Below are positions 43,601 to 55,800 of a stretch of 64,000 nt of DNA, piece after piece. The first letter of the stretch is position 1. Each line of letters starts with the position of its first letter. The notes under the pieces are model-generated. The model ran no database searches and was not told the DNA's origin. It saw nothing but the letters and a program-made list of their open reading frames with translations. Both the position numbers and the translations under genes were made by a program. This stretch comes from Micractinium sp. NFX-FRZ (lineage: Eukaryota; Chlorophyta; Trebouxiophyceae; Chlorellales; Chlorellaceae), in assembly GCA_029339195.1 (NCBI GenBank), contig JAPTJF010000044.1, positions 62,001-126,000 on the forward strand, in the 5' to 3' direction.

Positions 43601-45454
43601 CATCCCGCCCGCCCTCTTGCACCCGCAGGCGGAGCCACGCTGCGCGGCGGGCAGCTCAAGGCGCTGAACCAGAGCGTCAGCACCCAGGTGGCGCAGCTCA
43701 TGCAGGTGAGAACTGTCACATAAGTTAACCATTTTTCAGCAGCAGTTCATTATTGCTGCGCGAGTGCGGGCAGCGGCCTGCCGACCGGTTGGGTCTGGCT
43801 GGCAGCAGCGGCTTTTCTATTGGTGGTTCAGCACCCAGGTGGCGAGTGGCGCAGCTCGTGCAGGCGTGGGGCGCCCCAGCAGCAGTCTGGTGACGGTTGC
43901 TTCCGGTGCAGGAGCAGGGGCGCGTTGTTGGTTGGCCGTTGCGCGCAGCAGCGTGCGGCGTCCCTGCTCTGCTCTCGACCCCTCCCCCTCCCTCATATGT
44001 TGCATGGAGCATGATTCACAGCGCTCTGCCTGCCCCCCGCCCCTGCCCCTCCCTCCTGTGGCGTCTGCAGGACTCCAGCAAAGTGGTTCAGCGCACGCGC
44101 CTGCCGCGCGCGGCGCAGCAGCAGCCAGCGCAGCGCCTGCTGTGCCCGCACCCCGACCAGCCGGCGGCAAAGCGGCAGCGGCTGGGGGAGGAAGATGCAG
44201 AGGTAATTCAGGGGTGGTGGCAGCGATGGGGGAGGTGTGCGTAGACGAAGGGGTTGTAGGTAGTGTCGGTCGGGAGCGCAATGGGATGCTTGGTTGTTGG
44301 CAGGTGTTGTTGTTGGTGGTGGTAGAGGCAGGGTGAAGGTGGTGGAGGTGGGGGGGTGCGGGTCTTTCACCGCAGATAAGAAATTCGGAAATTTGTAAAC
44401 TTGATTGCCTGCGACGCTTGCTTCCTGGGGGGTCCTGCCTGACGCCGCCAGTCGCGCTGCCTTATGGGTGCCTCTTGGAAGACTTGGCTGGCCGCGGTGT
44501 TTGATTATGGCGCCCATTATAGTAGCCTTTGAATAGTGCGACGCTCAAGAGCTGGTTATTGGCCGCCCAGGCCGTCTTGTTTCGAAATCGCAAAGTGTTC
44601 GGGCAATGTTTCCCCCGCTTCCTGCCTCCTCCCTCCTGCAGGACGCGCTAGACGATGCACCGCTGGATGATGAGCGCGACCCGGAGACTTTTGACGACAC
44701 AGGTGGGCAAGCTGGTGGAGGTCCGTCTCCCAGCGGCCATAGCGCGGCGGCCTGAAGCAGGCTCTTTACATCCACCCTGACTTTGGGCTCCCTCCCTCCC
44801 TCCGCCTCCCCCTGCAGAGTTCTACCAGACGCTGCTGCGCGAGTTCCTGGAAGGGTCGGCCGAGGCCGGCGGCGCCAACTGGCAAACGGTGCGCCGGCTG
44901 CGCCTCCCGCCCCTGATGCAGCTGCAGCCCCCACCGCAGCCCCTGCCGCTACTGCCAATGCGCTGCAACCCTCACCAAGCATCCCATCCTCTGCCCCTCA
45001 TTGCTGCCCGCCCTACACTGGTTCCCTTGCCCGGCATCAGTCCCCTTCAACCCCGCCCCCGCCCCTCGCACCCCCTGATGCACACCCGCCTCCCCTCCGC
45101 CCTGTCGCACTCACCCTGCCTCGCATCCTGCCATCCCCCACCCCACACGCCCCTCCCGCCTCGACGCAGGGTCCCAAGCCGGTGGTGGACCGCCGCACCT
45201 GCAAGGACCGTTTGCTGCGCTGCCACGTCTGCATCACTATATATTCATCCCTTCCATTCCTCCATTTTTCCATTCCACCATTCTTGCAGGGCCCCAAGCA
45301 GCGCAAGGCGGTGGACCGCAGGGCCTCCAAGGGCCGCAAGCTGCGGTACCACGTACACGAGAAGCTGGTCAGCTTCATGACCCCCGTGGAGCTGGCGGCA
45401 CCGCAGTACGCCGCCCAGCTCTTCTCAAACCTCTTTGGCGGCGGCGGCAAGTAG
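40618..45454 (+). CDS. AATF: AATF/BFR2-type nucleolar protein with TRAUB domain (587 aa)
   Basis: Eleven exons: 40618-40681, 40825-40909, 41164-41752, 42109-42180, 42540-42623, 42880-43243, 43629-43705, 44071-44202, 44642-44702, 44818-44888, 45290-45454; all phases agree. The N-terminus MPKKKSLAEELADLFNPAP and FDPESDVFG lead into a long acidic Glu/Asp/Ser region (about residues 75-235). The AATF core is QKSVWQRGLEARILLQRAL and RWHRKTML. The C-terminus is the TRAUB signature VDRRASKGRKLRYHVHEKL-VSFM, then LFSNLF. In yeast (Bfr2) and animals this family works in early 40S ribosomal-subunit maturation, in the small-subunit processome. Nucleolar location is expected. Ala-rich stretches are inserted in exon 6, as is common in this genome. 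Confidence 0.93.
43827..43872 (+). repeat. Echo of the AATF exon end at 43705
   Basis: The real exon end CAGCACCCAGGTGGCGCAGC with TCATGCAG|GTGAGA is copied about 150 bp downstream as CAGCACCCAGGTGGCGAGTG followed by GCGCAGCTCGTGCAG|GCGTGG. The donor dinucleotide is lost in the copy. Confidence 0.88.
45166..45240 (+). repeat. In-frame pseudo-exon echo before the last AATF exon
   Basis: After a plausible acceptor (CGACGCAG|G at 45170) the sequence reads GPKPVVDRRTCKDRLLRCHV, a clear copy of the real last-exon start GPKQRKAVDRRASKGRKLRY at 45290. The 120 bp from 45170 to 45289 are open in the same phase, so use of this acceptor would add 40 residues. Confidence 0.9.
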
Positions 45455-45961
45455 GCAGCGTGCCAGCAAGCGGGAGCAGTCGACGCCCGAATGCGCAGCA
45501 GTGCGTGCAGCCGCCCCGGCTGGCCAGCAGTGTTTTAACGACCCCAGAAAGGCTGCCTGTCCAGCGAGAATGCTTGCAGCAGTGCTTTCAATGGTACCAC
45601 GCTTGCGGGCGTCAAGCCGCCCAGATGAACCACAGTTTTGTTCGTTTGCAACAGATCTTGTTCTCGAGGGAGGCGTGCGTCGGCTTGAGTGCCCAGTGTG
45701 CATGGGTTGGAGCGCTCAGCGATGAAAGAGGGAACAACAGGAAGAGGAGCCAGCGGTACGGCAGAGGAAGCAGATGGCATGGACAAGGCAGGGAGAGGGC
45801 AGTGGCGTACAGCAAGGGGAAGTGGAAGAAAAATCATGTACAGTCTCCTCTCAGATCGATGCAAAATTGTTGCGAGCTTGCGGAAGGAGACAACAACGCG
45901 TGAGGCAATCTTGATCTACGGCACCTGACAAAAGTGCGCGTGCGCACGGAAGTGGGCGGCC
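45455..45961. other. Convergent intergenic region
   Basis: This holds the 3' UTRs of the AATF-like and ZIP genes. No other exon or RNA gene is visible. Confidence 0.65.
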
Positions 45962-47414
45962 TCACGCCCACCGCCCCAGCAGCGCCATGACGCCGGCGCC
46001 GGCATAGAACGCCATGAACGCGCCCACCTGCAAGGGCCACCGCTGGCTGCGCAGCCAGTGGCTGTCGGTCATCATGGGGGTGACGAGTCCCACCAGCACC
46101 ACATAAATCAGCACCCCCGCCGACACCGCGTCGCTGATGCCCGCCGCCAGCAGCGCCCCCGCCGCGTTCTGGTCAAAGCTCTCGCATACCGCGATGCCTG
46201 CACGGTGGGGCAGGAGACGGGGGAAGGACGGGGGTGAGGGCGGAGGGTCTGCTGCTGGCGGCGGGCGTGCCTGGTTAAAGCGCGCACACCCCGCGATGCC
46301 TTCGCCTTTCAGGGGGAGTGGTACATGTACACAGTGGTGTGTCACGAGGCAACATGCGGGGGGCATGCTAACATGCCGTGCAAAGCAGCACCTCACCCAG
46401 CCCGCAGCGCATGGGGACGGCATGACACCACGCCGCCCAGCACCTCGCCCAACTGATGCGGCGGCCGCCCGCCCCGCCCCGCCTCGCCCCGCCCCACCCA
46501 CCAGCCCACTCACCCACGGCGATCCCAGCGGGGGTGGTCACGCTGTAGGCCAGCCCCATGGCCGCGCTGCGTGCTGCCCCGAGCCCAGAGTCCACCGCCG
46601 CGCTGCCGATGGCAAAGCCCTCGAAAAACTGGTGCAGGCAGAGGGCGGCCAGCAGGCCCCGGAAGGCCGGGCCGCCGGTGACGCCCAGGGTGGTGCCTAT
46701 CATGACTGCGGGCGGGCGGGCGGGCGGGGAGGAGGGGAAACGCAGGGGGCGGTGAGCTTGCCGGGTCGCCTGGCAGGTGGCACTCGGGGGCCGTGCCTAT
46801 CATGACGACTGGTGGGGCCGGGGAGCGGGGTCCGGTGGTGCGCTTGCTGAAAACTTATGCACTAGCTGCCATGCTGCGCCCAGCTGGCGTCGAACTGCCA
46901 GTATCGGGCTTGCTTCAAAACATACCCTCTTTCCTGGGAACAAGCTGCTTGGCCCAGCCAACCGCACAGCACAGAGCACTTGCCTCCTCACTGCCATCAC
47001 GCCATCCCAACCAGTACCACCCCTGCCCGCCCCACCTGAGTGGAAGATGATGCCTGCCTCTGTCAGCATCAGCCCAATGATCTGGCTAGCCTCGCTGGCC
47101 TGCCGCGCCTGCTCCGCCTGCTGCGCAGCCGCGTGCCGCAGCAGCGGGCGCCGCATCTCATCCGGCTCGCTGCAGTGTGCGCTGTCGTCGTCCTCCCCGT
47201 CGCTGCAGGCGTACCCGCCCTCTGCCGCCGCCGCCGCTGCTGCCGCCACCGCTTCTGCCTCTGCTTCCGCCTGCAGCTGCGCCGCCCGGCTTTTGCTGGC
47301 AACCAGGGCGCTAATCACCGCCACATGGTGCCCCTCGCAGCCCTCATGCGCCGCAGGCCGCCCGCTGCCGCCGCCGCCGCCTGCCACGTCGCCGTGGCTG
47401 TGCGCGTGCTGCAA

Positions 47415-47446
<32 letters not shown>

Positions 47447-48246
47447 GCCGCAGGTAGTGGCCCTGCAGGCATCAGAGCAAGCGCGGGACAAGCCGTGAGG
47501 CATGCATGCGCATGCTGGTGCACGAGCGGCGCCCTCTGTGCGACCAGCCCAACCACACAGGCAGCCCCGTGGCTGACCCAGCTGCACAGATTCAGCGTAC
47601 CCACACCCACCAATGCCTCCTTCCCCCTGCAAAGCAGCCTCTTCCCGCCACCCCCGCCTCGCCCACACTCACTTTGATCAGGAAGTCAATCAGGTGCATG
47701 CCCATCATGGCCAGCATGACAAAGAGGTAGGCCCAAGCGTTGTAGCCACCCCGGAAGAAGGGCGGCAGGCAGGGCGAAGACAGGCTCTCCGCCGCAGGGG
47801 GCAGCATGTGAATCAGCGCGGTCGCCAGGATCGTGCCGAAACCTGGGCAAGAAGCGGGGGTGGGGTGTAACGGGGCGCGGTGGGGAGGCGGCAATGCTGT
47901 AGTGGGGCAACAGGCTGCCGAGAGCAGCACACCAGGTGAGGGCAGCGGGCGCAAAGGACGTGCGGCCACCATGTAGCATCCTGCTGCCCAGCTCAGGCCA
48001 ACGAGGCTCACCAAAGAATGTCCCCAGCTTTGTTGCGGTGCTGACACGTGCGCCGCTGGACGAAAGGCGCAGCGCCACCGGCGCCAGGGCGCCTGCCAGG
48101 CTGACGGCCAGCATGATTCCTATGGCCGCCACATGGAGGCGCAAGTCGTACACATCTGGCGCCTCCTCGCCGCTGCCTGCACTCTGGGTGCAAGGGTCAG
48201 CGGTGGCCGCTGCAGCTGCCGCCGCTGCGACTGACGCTGGATCCAT
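45962..48246 (-). CDS. ZIP-family zinc/iron transporter (419 aa)
   Basis: Five exons, 48012-48246, 47673-47842, 47036-47462, 46514-46705 and 45962-46197, with phases 1, 0, 1, 1. The order is the usual ZIP layout: LHVAAIGIMLAVSLAGALAP (TM1), GTILATALIHMLPPAAESL (TM2), AYLFVMLAMMGMHLIDFLIK (TM3), then a long variable cytosolic loop with polyQ, Ala repeats and scattered His (QLQHAHSHGD, HEGCEGHH) that can bind metal. IGLMLTEAGIIFHS and ALCLHQFFEGFAIGSA form the metal-site helices TM4 and TM5 with the family's conserved His and Glu. Three more helices end in LLGRWA. Divalent metal uptake into the cytosol is expected. The member resembles plant and algal ZIP1-4/IRT-type proteins; exact substrate and membrane cannot be told from sequence. 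Confidence 0.92.
46269..46306 (-). repeat. In-frame echo of the ZIP exon start at 46197
   Basis: The real exon starts GIAVCESFDQN; the copy 90-100 bp upstream reads GIAGCARFNQ, follows an AG, and is in the same open frame as the real exon. Confidence 0.86.
46788..46812 (-). repeat. Echo of the ZIP exon start at 46705
   Basis: The real acceptor and exon read GCAG|TCATGATAGGCACC. The copy about 100 bp upstream reads CCAGTCGTCATGATAGGCAC (VMIGT). Confidence 0.85.
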
Positions 48247-49821
48247 GTCTGCACGTGCAGGGCAGGGAGGGCAGACACAGGCAGAAGCAAGTGATGTGCA
48301 CAGCGTGACGCAGGGCAGGGATGAAAGGGGCGTGCTCAGGGGGCCGCATTCTGTGTGCGATAGATAGTGTCGCTAAGCGGTTGCCGGTGCCGGCGCGCTG
48401 GTCGCCTCATCGGCTGCAGCTGCAGCTGCAGCTGGTGCGGCTGCACCCTCTGTGGCCGCCCCTGCTGCCTGCTGCTGCTGCTGCTGCTGCGGCTGCTGGC
48501 CTCTGCGGTTGCAGTAGCGCTGCATGGAGGAGTAGCGCATTGTGTGCGGTCGTACGCTGGCGCCGGCGCGCCGCACCGGGCGGGTGCCTGTGGCATGGCA
48601 TCGGGCGGGAGGAGGGGCCCAGTGCTGCCCGCTAGCTCGTATGGCAGCCCAGCGCAAGGAAAGGGCCGACCACCCTGCTATTGGTGACAGGGTGGCCCCG
48701 GAGGCAACCTCTCCTCGCAAGGGGCCCGCGCTCACCCGGCGCGTCGCCGCCGTCTTGAAGACAGCCCCCAGATGTCGAGGACCGGCTCGAAGCTCCTGCT
48801 GCTCGTGAACGCCACCAGGATGGCGAGAACACAGAACCAGTTTGGCCGCAGTCTGCTAAAGACTCCTGGGCGAGTGACCTCGGGGCGGCTTGAAGAGAAA
48901 CCAGCGGAGGGAAGACGGGGGCGAGCCCGGAGCAGCGCACTAAAGTGTGGGAGCACCTGGGGTCCCGCCTGAAATCCCTCTAATCCCCAACGGAACCCCC
49001 AGTCCATGCCCCCAGTCCCCAGGCAGTGTGCGCTCTGCTGTGCAGGCCTGGTCTGCAGCAGCCACATCCATCCGGGTGGGAAAGACGAGCCCGGTGCTTT
49101 CGAGGCAGGGGTACAGGCGGCGCACAGCTTGAGTTTGGGCAGTGCAGCGGGGAGCCCCCACTTCGAGTCCCCACTGCTGTGGCGCCAGGGCCCGTCGACG
49201 CGTGCACCAGCCACTGCACCCGGTATGCTCAGTCTGATGTCGTGCCATTACAAGTGGACAGATGCCAGCAGTGAGCCGCCCCCGCCACAGCTGTTCAGTA
49301 CCTGCGCACCACTGCACCAGCCAAGCGTCGCCAGCTCTCAAAGCGCCGAGTCCGATAGAGGCCCTGCAATCGAGCTCGCAATTGCCTTGTCATAGTTGAA
49401 AGGACATCATATCTTGCTTCAGTACTGTTGCATTGAGGTGCTTGCCGGCACCTGGCCCAGGCCAAGCCCCGGCTGCCGCGTGACCGTTGTGTGCTTCTGC
49501 TTCGCTCGCAATGCCACTGAACCGTAACCCTCCCCCGACATCAAGTATCAGTCCAAGCTGTTTAGGGATTGCGACTGGGGCAGCAGGCACGACATGTAAT
49601 GGGCGGCGCCCTCCAGGGGTCCCCGGCGGGCAGGCTCGCGACACGAGCGGCAGGTGCACCTGGCGCCACCTGGCATCAAGCTGTCTCTCTCCGGAGCCCG
49701 AGCCCGACGCTTCAATTCTCCGATTGCACCAACAAGCCACGCCCAAGCAAATCTCTTCGAGGAGGGCGTTCCGCTTCGCAGTCAACAGCCGCTGACCGCC
49801 CGACAGCGACGGGGCGGCAAC
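48247..49821. other. Divergent region between ZIP and dynein genes
   Basis: Minus-strand open frames exist here. One at about 48740-48880 includes a hydrophobic segment (FCVLAILVAF); another ends in an Ala/Gln tail at 48373; a 179-codon frame runs from 49929 to 49390. They do not join by consistent splice phases, so no gene is called. One may be a small overlooked gene. Confidence 0.5.
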
Positions 49822-52800
49822 ATGGCCAGCGCGTTTGATGCGCGCCACAAGTACATCTGCACCAGAGTGAGCTTTTGCACCGGCGGGAGCCTCCAGCGAC
49901 AGCGACAGCTCCGTGAGCAATGTTGCCAACTGTGCCGTGGCCCTGCCACCATTGCCCTGCAGCTCTCCGAGGCCTTTGGAGTGACGCCTGATGTCTCAGA
50001 GCAGGCGGTAACGTAAGTGCGGGGGTCCATTGGCCTGCCTGCCGCTGGGTGCTGCACCAGCAGCCTCTGCAGCACCCGCCCTGCTCCCAGCTTGCTGCAC
50101 AGTGCCCTGCTCGATCGCTGCTGTCGCCTTCTCGCCGGAACCCACCGCACCTGCACACAGCTCTTCCCTGCCCCAATGCCTGCAGCTCCTTCCGACAAGA
50201 GGTTGACGCCTTCCTGGCACCCGGGGGCGTCGCCACACTCACATGGTTCTACCAGGCGAGCTTCAATTGGGCGTGGGGGCGCTGGGTGCAGTGCCGCCGC
50301 AGAGAACCCTAGCCGGCAGAACCCTGCCCGCCGCCAACCTCGCACGTCGTGTGCACCCCTGCAGGTGCCCGCCGTGCTGGAAGGCCAGCCCAAGGCTGCG
50401 CCCCAGCTCTACGTGTCCAGCTTAGAGGTGCGAACAGCGGTATGGTGCCTGGGCTGGGCGGCAGCAGCGGTCACGGCGGCACCTGGCGGCGGCTGATGTA
50501 TATGTGAGCGCCGCCGCTGAACCCGCACCCGTTGCTCACGCCCGCCCGCCGGCCCGCTTGCTATCTGCAGACCGAGCCGCTGCGCAGCAAGGTGCTGTCG
50601 TTCTCATCGGTGGCCGGGGCAAAGGGTGTGCAGGAGCGCACCGTGGAGAGCGATGTCATGGCAGCGGAGGTGGGGCCCCAGGTGCTCAGCCACCTGCAGG
50701 CGCTGCTGTCAGACCTCTACATCCCGCTGGTGGCGGGCCAGCAGTCGACGCGGCGGCAGGCTGAGAGCGCCAGAGATGACTTCGTGCAGGTGGGTGCTGC
50801 GTCGCAAGCGCAGGCTGGCTTGCACAGCGTGAGGGCAGGCGGTGCAAGGAAGAGCTGGGTGTTCAACACACGTGCACCACCCAGCAAGGGCCAGCGGCTG
50901 CCTGCCCGCAGCACCAGGCAGCAGCAACTATGACGTACAGCACATACGTGCACACTGCGCGCCATCCCTGCCTGACTCCTGGCGCCCTTTTGTCACGCTT
51001 TCCAGGGCGCCAACAAGTTTGTGTCCACGCTGGCCGAGGCCACCGCAGCATGCACACCCAGCAGCAGCGACGATGCGCTGGCGGTGCCCGACGAGAAGCT
51101 GTTGGCCTCGGTGGTGGGCCACCACAGCGGCAAGTCGCTGACCAGGGCGGCCGGCAACCCCGAGCTGGTGGCACGCTTCTCAGCGGTGCTGGCTGGGTGG
51201 TGCGGCACCGTGGAGGCGGCGCTGGCGGAGGGCGAGGGCATGGTGGGGGGCAAAGACGCCGAAGACGCGGGTGAGTGCATGATGCCTGAGTAGTGCAGAC
51301 TCAATGAGGCTATTTTTCGGATGTCATTTGAATGGAGAGTCCTGCAGCAGCAAGGCTTGTTGGCGAGTAGCCGGGTGCAGAGGGGCAAGACAGGTCCGCT
51401 AGCACCCAAAAGGTTTGGCATCAGCAGGCCCGGCTGTTTTCACGCCCCTGCGTCCTTTGCCTGCCTGCTCACTTCCGGCAGGCCCCGAGATGGAGCTTGA
51501 CTACTGGCGGCGGCGCATGACGCGCCTGCATGCCGTGGCGGAGCAGCTGGCGAGCGCGGAGCACCGCGCCGTGGCGGCCGTGTGCACCGCTGCCGGTGTG
51601 CCCACGTGCGTCCGCTGGCGCGAGTTGGAGCTGCGCCTGTCCGACGCAGCTGCCGAGGCCAAGGAGACTGTAAAGTACCTGGCCACCTTGGAGGGCAGCT
51701 TGGAGTGCATCTACTCCAGTGAGTGCGCAAGGGCCAGTGGGTGCACGTGGGGTACATCAGGGCTGGCAGACGAGGTGTGGGTCCACGTGCAGCCAGGAAG
51801 GAGCGTCACGTGGAAAGTCAGTCAGACTCAGCCAGCAGTAAGTAGCTGTAATGTGTGCGGATGCATTGCATGCTGCATCTGCCTTGGCAGTCGGATGCGC
51901 TCCACTCACCGGCCTCGCACCTGTCGCCCCTGCTGCGCGCTGTCACCGCCTGCAGAGCCGCCCGCATCGATCGTGGACAGCCTGGTGCTGATCGCCAACA
52001 ACCTGCGCATGGTGCACAGCATATCGCGGCACTACGGCCAGCCCGCTGCGCTGGCTGCCTTCCTGCGCAAGATTGCCAACCAGCTCATCAAGCGCTCGCG
52101 GCAGCACATCCTGGCAGCTGGGAAGCTGTGGGAGCAGTCAGACCGTCAAGCACTGGTGGAGGCGCTGAACAGCGCCTGCCGGCTGCATGGCGCCTTTACA
52201 GAGCAGGCCAGCGCGCTGCTCAGCAGCGCCTGCGCGGGGCGGCAGTTGGCCAGCGGGGGCGCTGCCGATGCCGCCGATGCCAGCAGCGTGGCTCTGGCCA
52301 AGTACGGCCTGTTTGCCAAGCGCAGCGCCAAGCTGGCAGAAATGTTTGGCACGGTGCACCAGTTTGCGCAGCTGGCACAGCACACGCACATTGAGGGCGT
52401 GGGCGCTGTGCTGGCCAAGTTTGGGGAGGTGAGGCGGGGCACGGCAGGAGGGGATGCGGCGTGGCCGTGTCAGGCACGGGTGTGGTGGTGCACGGCTGCA
52501 CAGGAACTGCGGAAGATAGGGGCACGGGTGTGCAGGCTGGGGCGTTGATGGGTGGCTATAAATGATGATGGGTGGGTTGTGTCTCCGATGGGTGCTGGTT
52601 GCCGTGGAGCGAGGGGCTGCCCAGCAGGACCAGAGCGGATGGGGCTGTTGTGCCCACTGAAATGCCTCCATTGCTTGTCATTTCCCCTCGCGCACTCACG
52701 CCCCCGCCTCGGCCCGCACCCCTGCCCCCTGCTTGCCACACAGGTTGTTGAGGACATCAAGAAGCGTCCCTACGACCTGCTGGACTACGGGAAGACCCAG

Positions 52801-55800
52801 TTTGACCGCGACCTGCTCGAGTTCAACGTGCAGATCAACGACCTGGAGGCGGCGCTGCAGGTGCGTCCGGGCGTGAGGGTTTGGATGGGGTGGGAATTAT
52901 TAACAGCGTGAGAAGGGCATCGCGGGGCAGGGTGGGAGGAGCGGAGCAGGGTAGGCTTGGCAAATGTGGACGCAGGGGGTACGTGCGAGCGGGGCTGAGC
53001 TGCTGCCTGCTCTTGTTCGGTTGTGTCCGTCTGCATCAGCCCTCCCACCCCTCAACCGCTTGTCCGACCCTCCCCCTCGCCCTGCAGGACGTGATCGACG
53101 CCTCGTTTGCGCGCGCTGCGTCCACGGAGCAGTCGCTGCTGCTGCTGCGCCAGTTTGAGTGCCTACTGCAGCGCGACTCCTTCCGTGCTGACCTTGATGC
53201 CAAGTACCTGGCAGCCTTTGCCTCCTATGCCACTGATCTGGAGGCAGTGCAGCGGCTCTACGAGAAGCAGAAGACGGCGCCGCCGCTGGCACGCAACGCG
53301 CCGCCGGTTGCCGGCGCTATTGCGTGGGCACGCCACCTGCTTGCACGCATCGAGGCGCCCATGGCGCGCTTCCGCCAGCGCGAGGCGGTGCTGGCTGCCA
53401 AGGACAGCAAGCGCGTCATCCGCACCTACAACCGCTTGGCGCAGGTGGGGTTGCGTTTCAAGGTCGGGAAGAGGTGGCGTGCAGGGTGCCTGTAGCGGAG
53501 CACAGCGCACGACAGGCTCGTTGCGACTTGCTGCATGCTCCCACAAGCCTGCTCCTCGCGCATACCCCGCTGGCTTGCCTCCTTGATCTTGCTGCCGTTC
53601 TGTCTGGCCTGTCCCGCCCGCAGGCTTTGATGGAGTTTGAGGCGCTGTGGCACCAGGCCTGGCTGCGCGGCGTGGACAACGCCAAGGCGCAGCTGCAGGC
53701 CACGCTGCTGACTCAGCACCCCGCGACCGGTAAGGAGGCCGGGTGCACAGTTTATGTGGCTGAGAGGTGGATTGCACCACCTGCCTGTGTGGCAGCAGTG
53801 ATGCTGCTGCGGCAGCTGCATCGTGCCCAGACATGTGCTGCTCCCGACACCTGACCTTTTGTCGGCTGCCACGTTCGCCCAGTATACCCCACTGTGCCCA
53901 CCCACCTGGTGTCCTCTCCCTCGCCACCCTCCCAGCAGGTGCATTGCTGGTCAATTTTGACAAGGAGGTGCTGCAGCTGATGCGAGAGACGCGCTACATG
54001 CAGCGCCTGGGGCTGCCCATCCCCGACTCTGCGCAGATGGTGCTGCTGCAGGAGGAGAAGTTCACGGTGTACTTCAACCAGCTGAGCCACGCGCTCACGG
54101 TGGGTGGGATGGCGACGGGGAGGGCAGGGTCGAAGGGCAGCTGGGCCTGATGCTTGTGGGAGGCAGGGGTGTAGGGCGGGCGGGTGGCTGGATGGGGGCC
54201 ATCCGAGTGGGGTGGAAGCGCAGCGGTGACAGCCTCCAGCTCAGCTGTGCAGCAGCTGCCTTTTGCATGTGGCATCAAGCATGTGCACCGAACAACCACC
54301 TTGCTCATTTTCCGCCCCTCACCCGAGTGCAGGAGCTGGAGCGGCTGTCGTCGGGCGTGCCTGCGGTGCTGGTGCCGCTGCTGCGCCCGCACCTGGACGA
54401 CCTGCAGAGCAAGATGCAGCCGGGGCTGATGGTGCTCACCTGGACCTCCATGAACATCGATGGCTACCTGCACCGCTTCCACCAGGTAGGTGGGGCTGCC
54501 GGATGTGACCTGCAGATGCGATCTAAGGATCACAGCGGGCAGGGGATGCAGATTGCAGTTGCCGGTGGTAGTCGTAGGTGCATGCACGCCGCTCCAGTCT
54601 AGCTTGTGCCGCCCTGCCTTCACAGCGTACTTTGCCTGACCTCTAACCTTTCCCCTCCTCCCCTCACTGCCTGCAGTGCCTGTCCCGCACTGAGGAGCTG
54701 GTGCGCAAGGTGCAGGACATCATGGCCAACCGCATTGCAGCCAACCTGGTAGCGGTGGCGGCTGCCCGCTTGCTGGACCTGCCCGCCGATCAGACCTTCA
54801 CCTACGACGAGTTTGTGTCGCACCAGGTGGGTGCTCTGGTTTTTGGGAGGGGTTGTGTGAAAGAGCTCCTGCAGTGGGGGAGGTTAGGGTTTGTCATGCA
54901 GCTGAGCGCCATGTGGGGGGATTGGCTGCTTGCTCTGCAGCGCTTGCAGCCCTCGTGTCTCTCCCTACCAGTGGCCGCTGCATTGACGGTGTTCTGTCTT
55001 GTCGCCCTGCAGGCGCGGCACATCAAGCGGCAGGCGGAGGCCCTGTCGGTGCGCAACTCAGAGGTGCAGCGTTCGTGTGAGGAGCTGCTGGACTTGGTGG
55101 CCAGCTGGCCGCGGGAGAACGCGGGGGAGGTGCGCGCGCCTGCAGACGCAGCCAACCTCTTCCGGGACTACTGCTCCCGCTCCATGTACCAGGTGCGCGG
55201 GAAGAGAAGCAGGGGGCGTGTAGCTTGTATGTCCAGGGGTGGCAGCATGTGCACAATATGGCAAGGGCACAGCTCAGAGCGCACACGCTCGGGGCACCAG
55301 CTGCGAGCAACGGCCGTGTGTGGCGTGGGGCAACGTTCGAGAAACGTACTTCGGTCTGCAGCCGTCTGCTCACCCATCATCTGCTGCTGTCGTGCCGCCT
55401 TTCCGCTCACCGCCCCTCCACTTTCCCCTTACCTTTCGCCCGCCCCGCAGTCGCTGCTGTCTGCCGTCAAGTCGAGCTTCTCATCGCTCAAGCGGCGGTT
55501 GGGGTCCACTGCCGTGGGAGGCGCGCTGTTCCTGGAGCGCCCCGTGTTTGGGGTGGATCTGCAGCTGCGCGTGCCCTCCGTGGTGCTGCACCCCTCGCTG
55601 GACGAGATTCAGGAGGCCATCAATGCCACCGCCAAGAAGGTGGATGGGCGCAGTTGGCAGGGCGGGCCCGAGGGAGTGAACTGTTGTGGCGGGAGGAGGG
55701 GAGGAGGGGATCAGCTAGGGGTGCGGGGCAGCGGGGGAGGTCTGTGGGGTGTGGCTGTGGTTGGTCACACCTTGCAGTATGGACTGTGCTCTGGTGGCCA

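Noticed and set aside
48373..49214. Minus-strand frames with a hydrophobic segment and an Ala/Gln C-terminal tail
   Set aside because: They look individually plausible, but the phase at the only good donor (near 48736) does not fit the tail frame, so no consistent gene could be built.
49390..49929. 179-codon minus-strand open frame opposite the dynein start
   Set aside because: It overlaps the well-supported first dynein exon on the other strand and has no recognisable motif.
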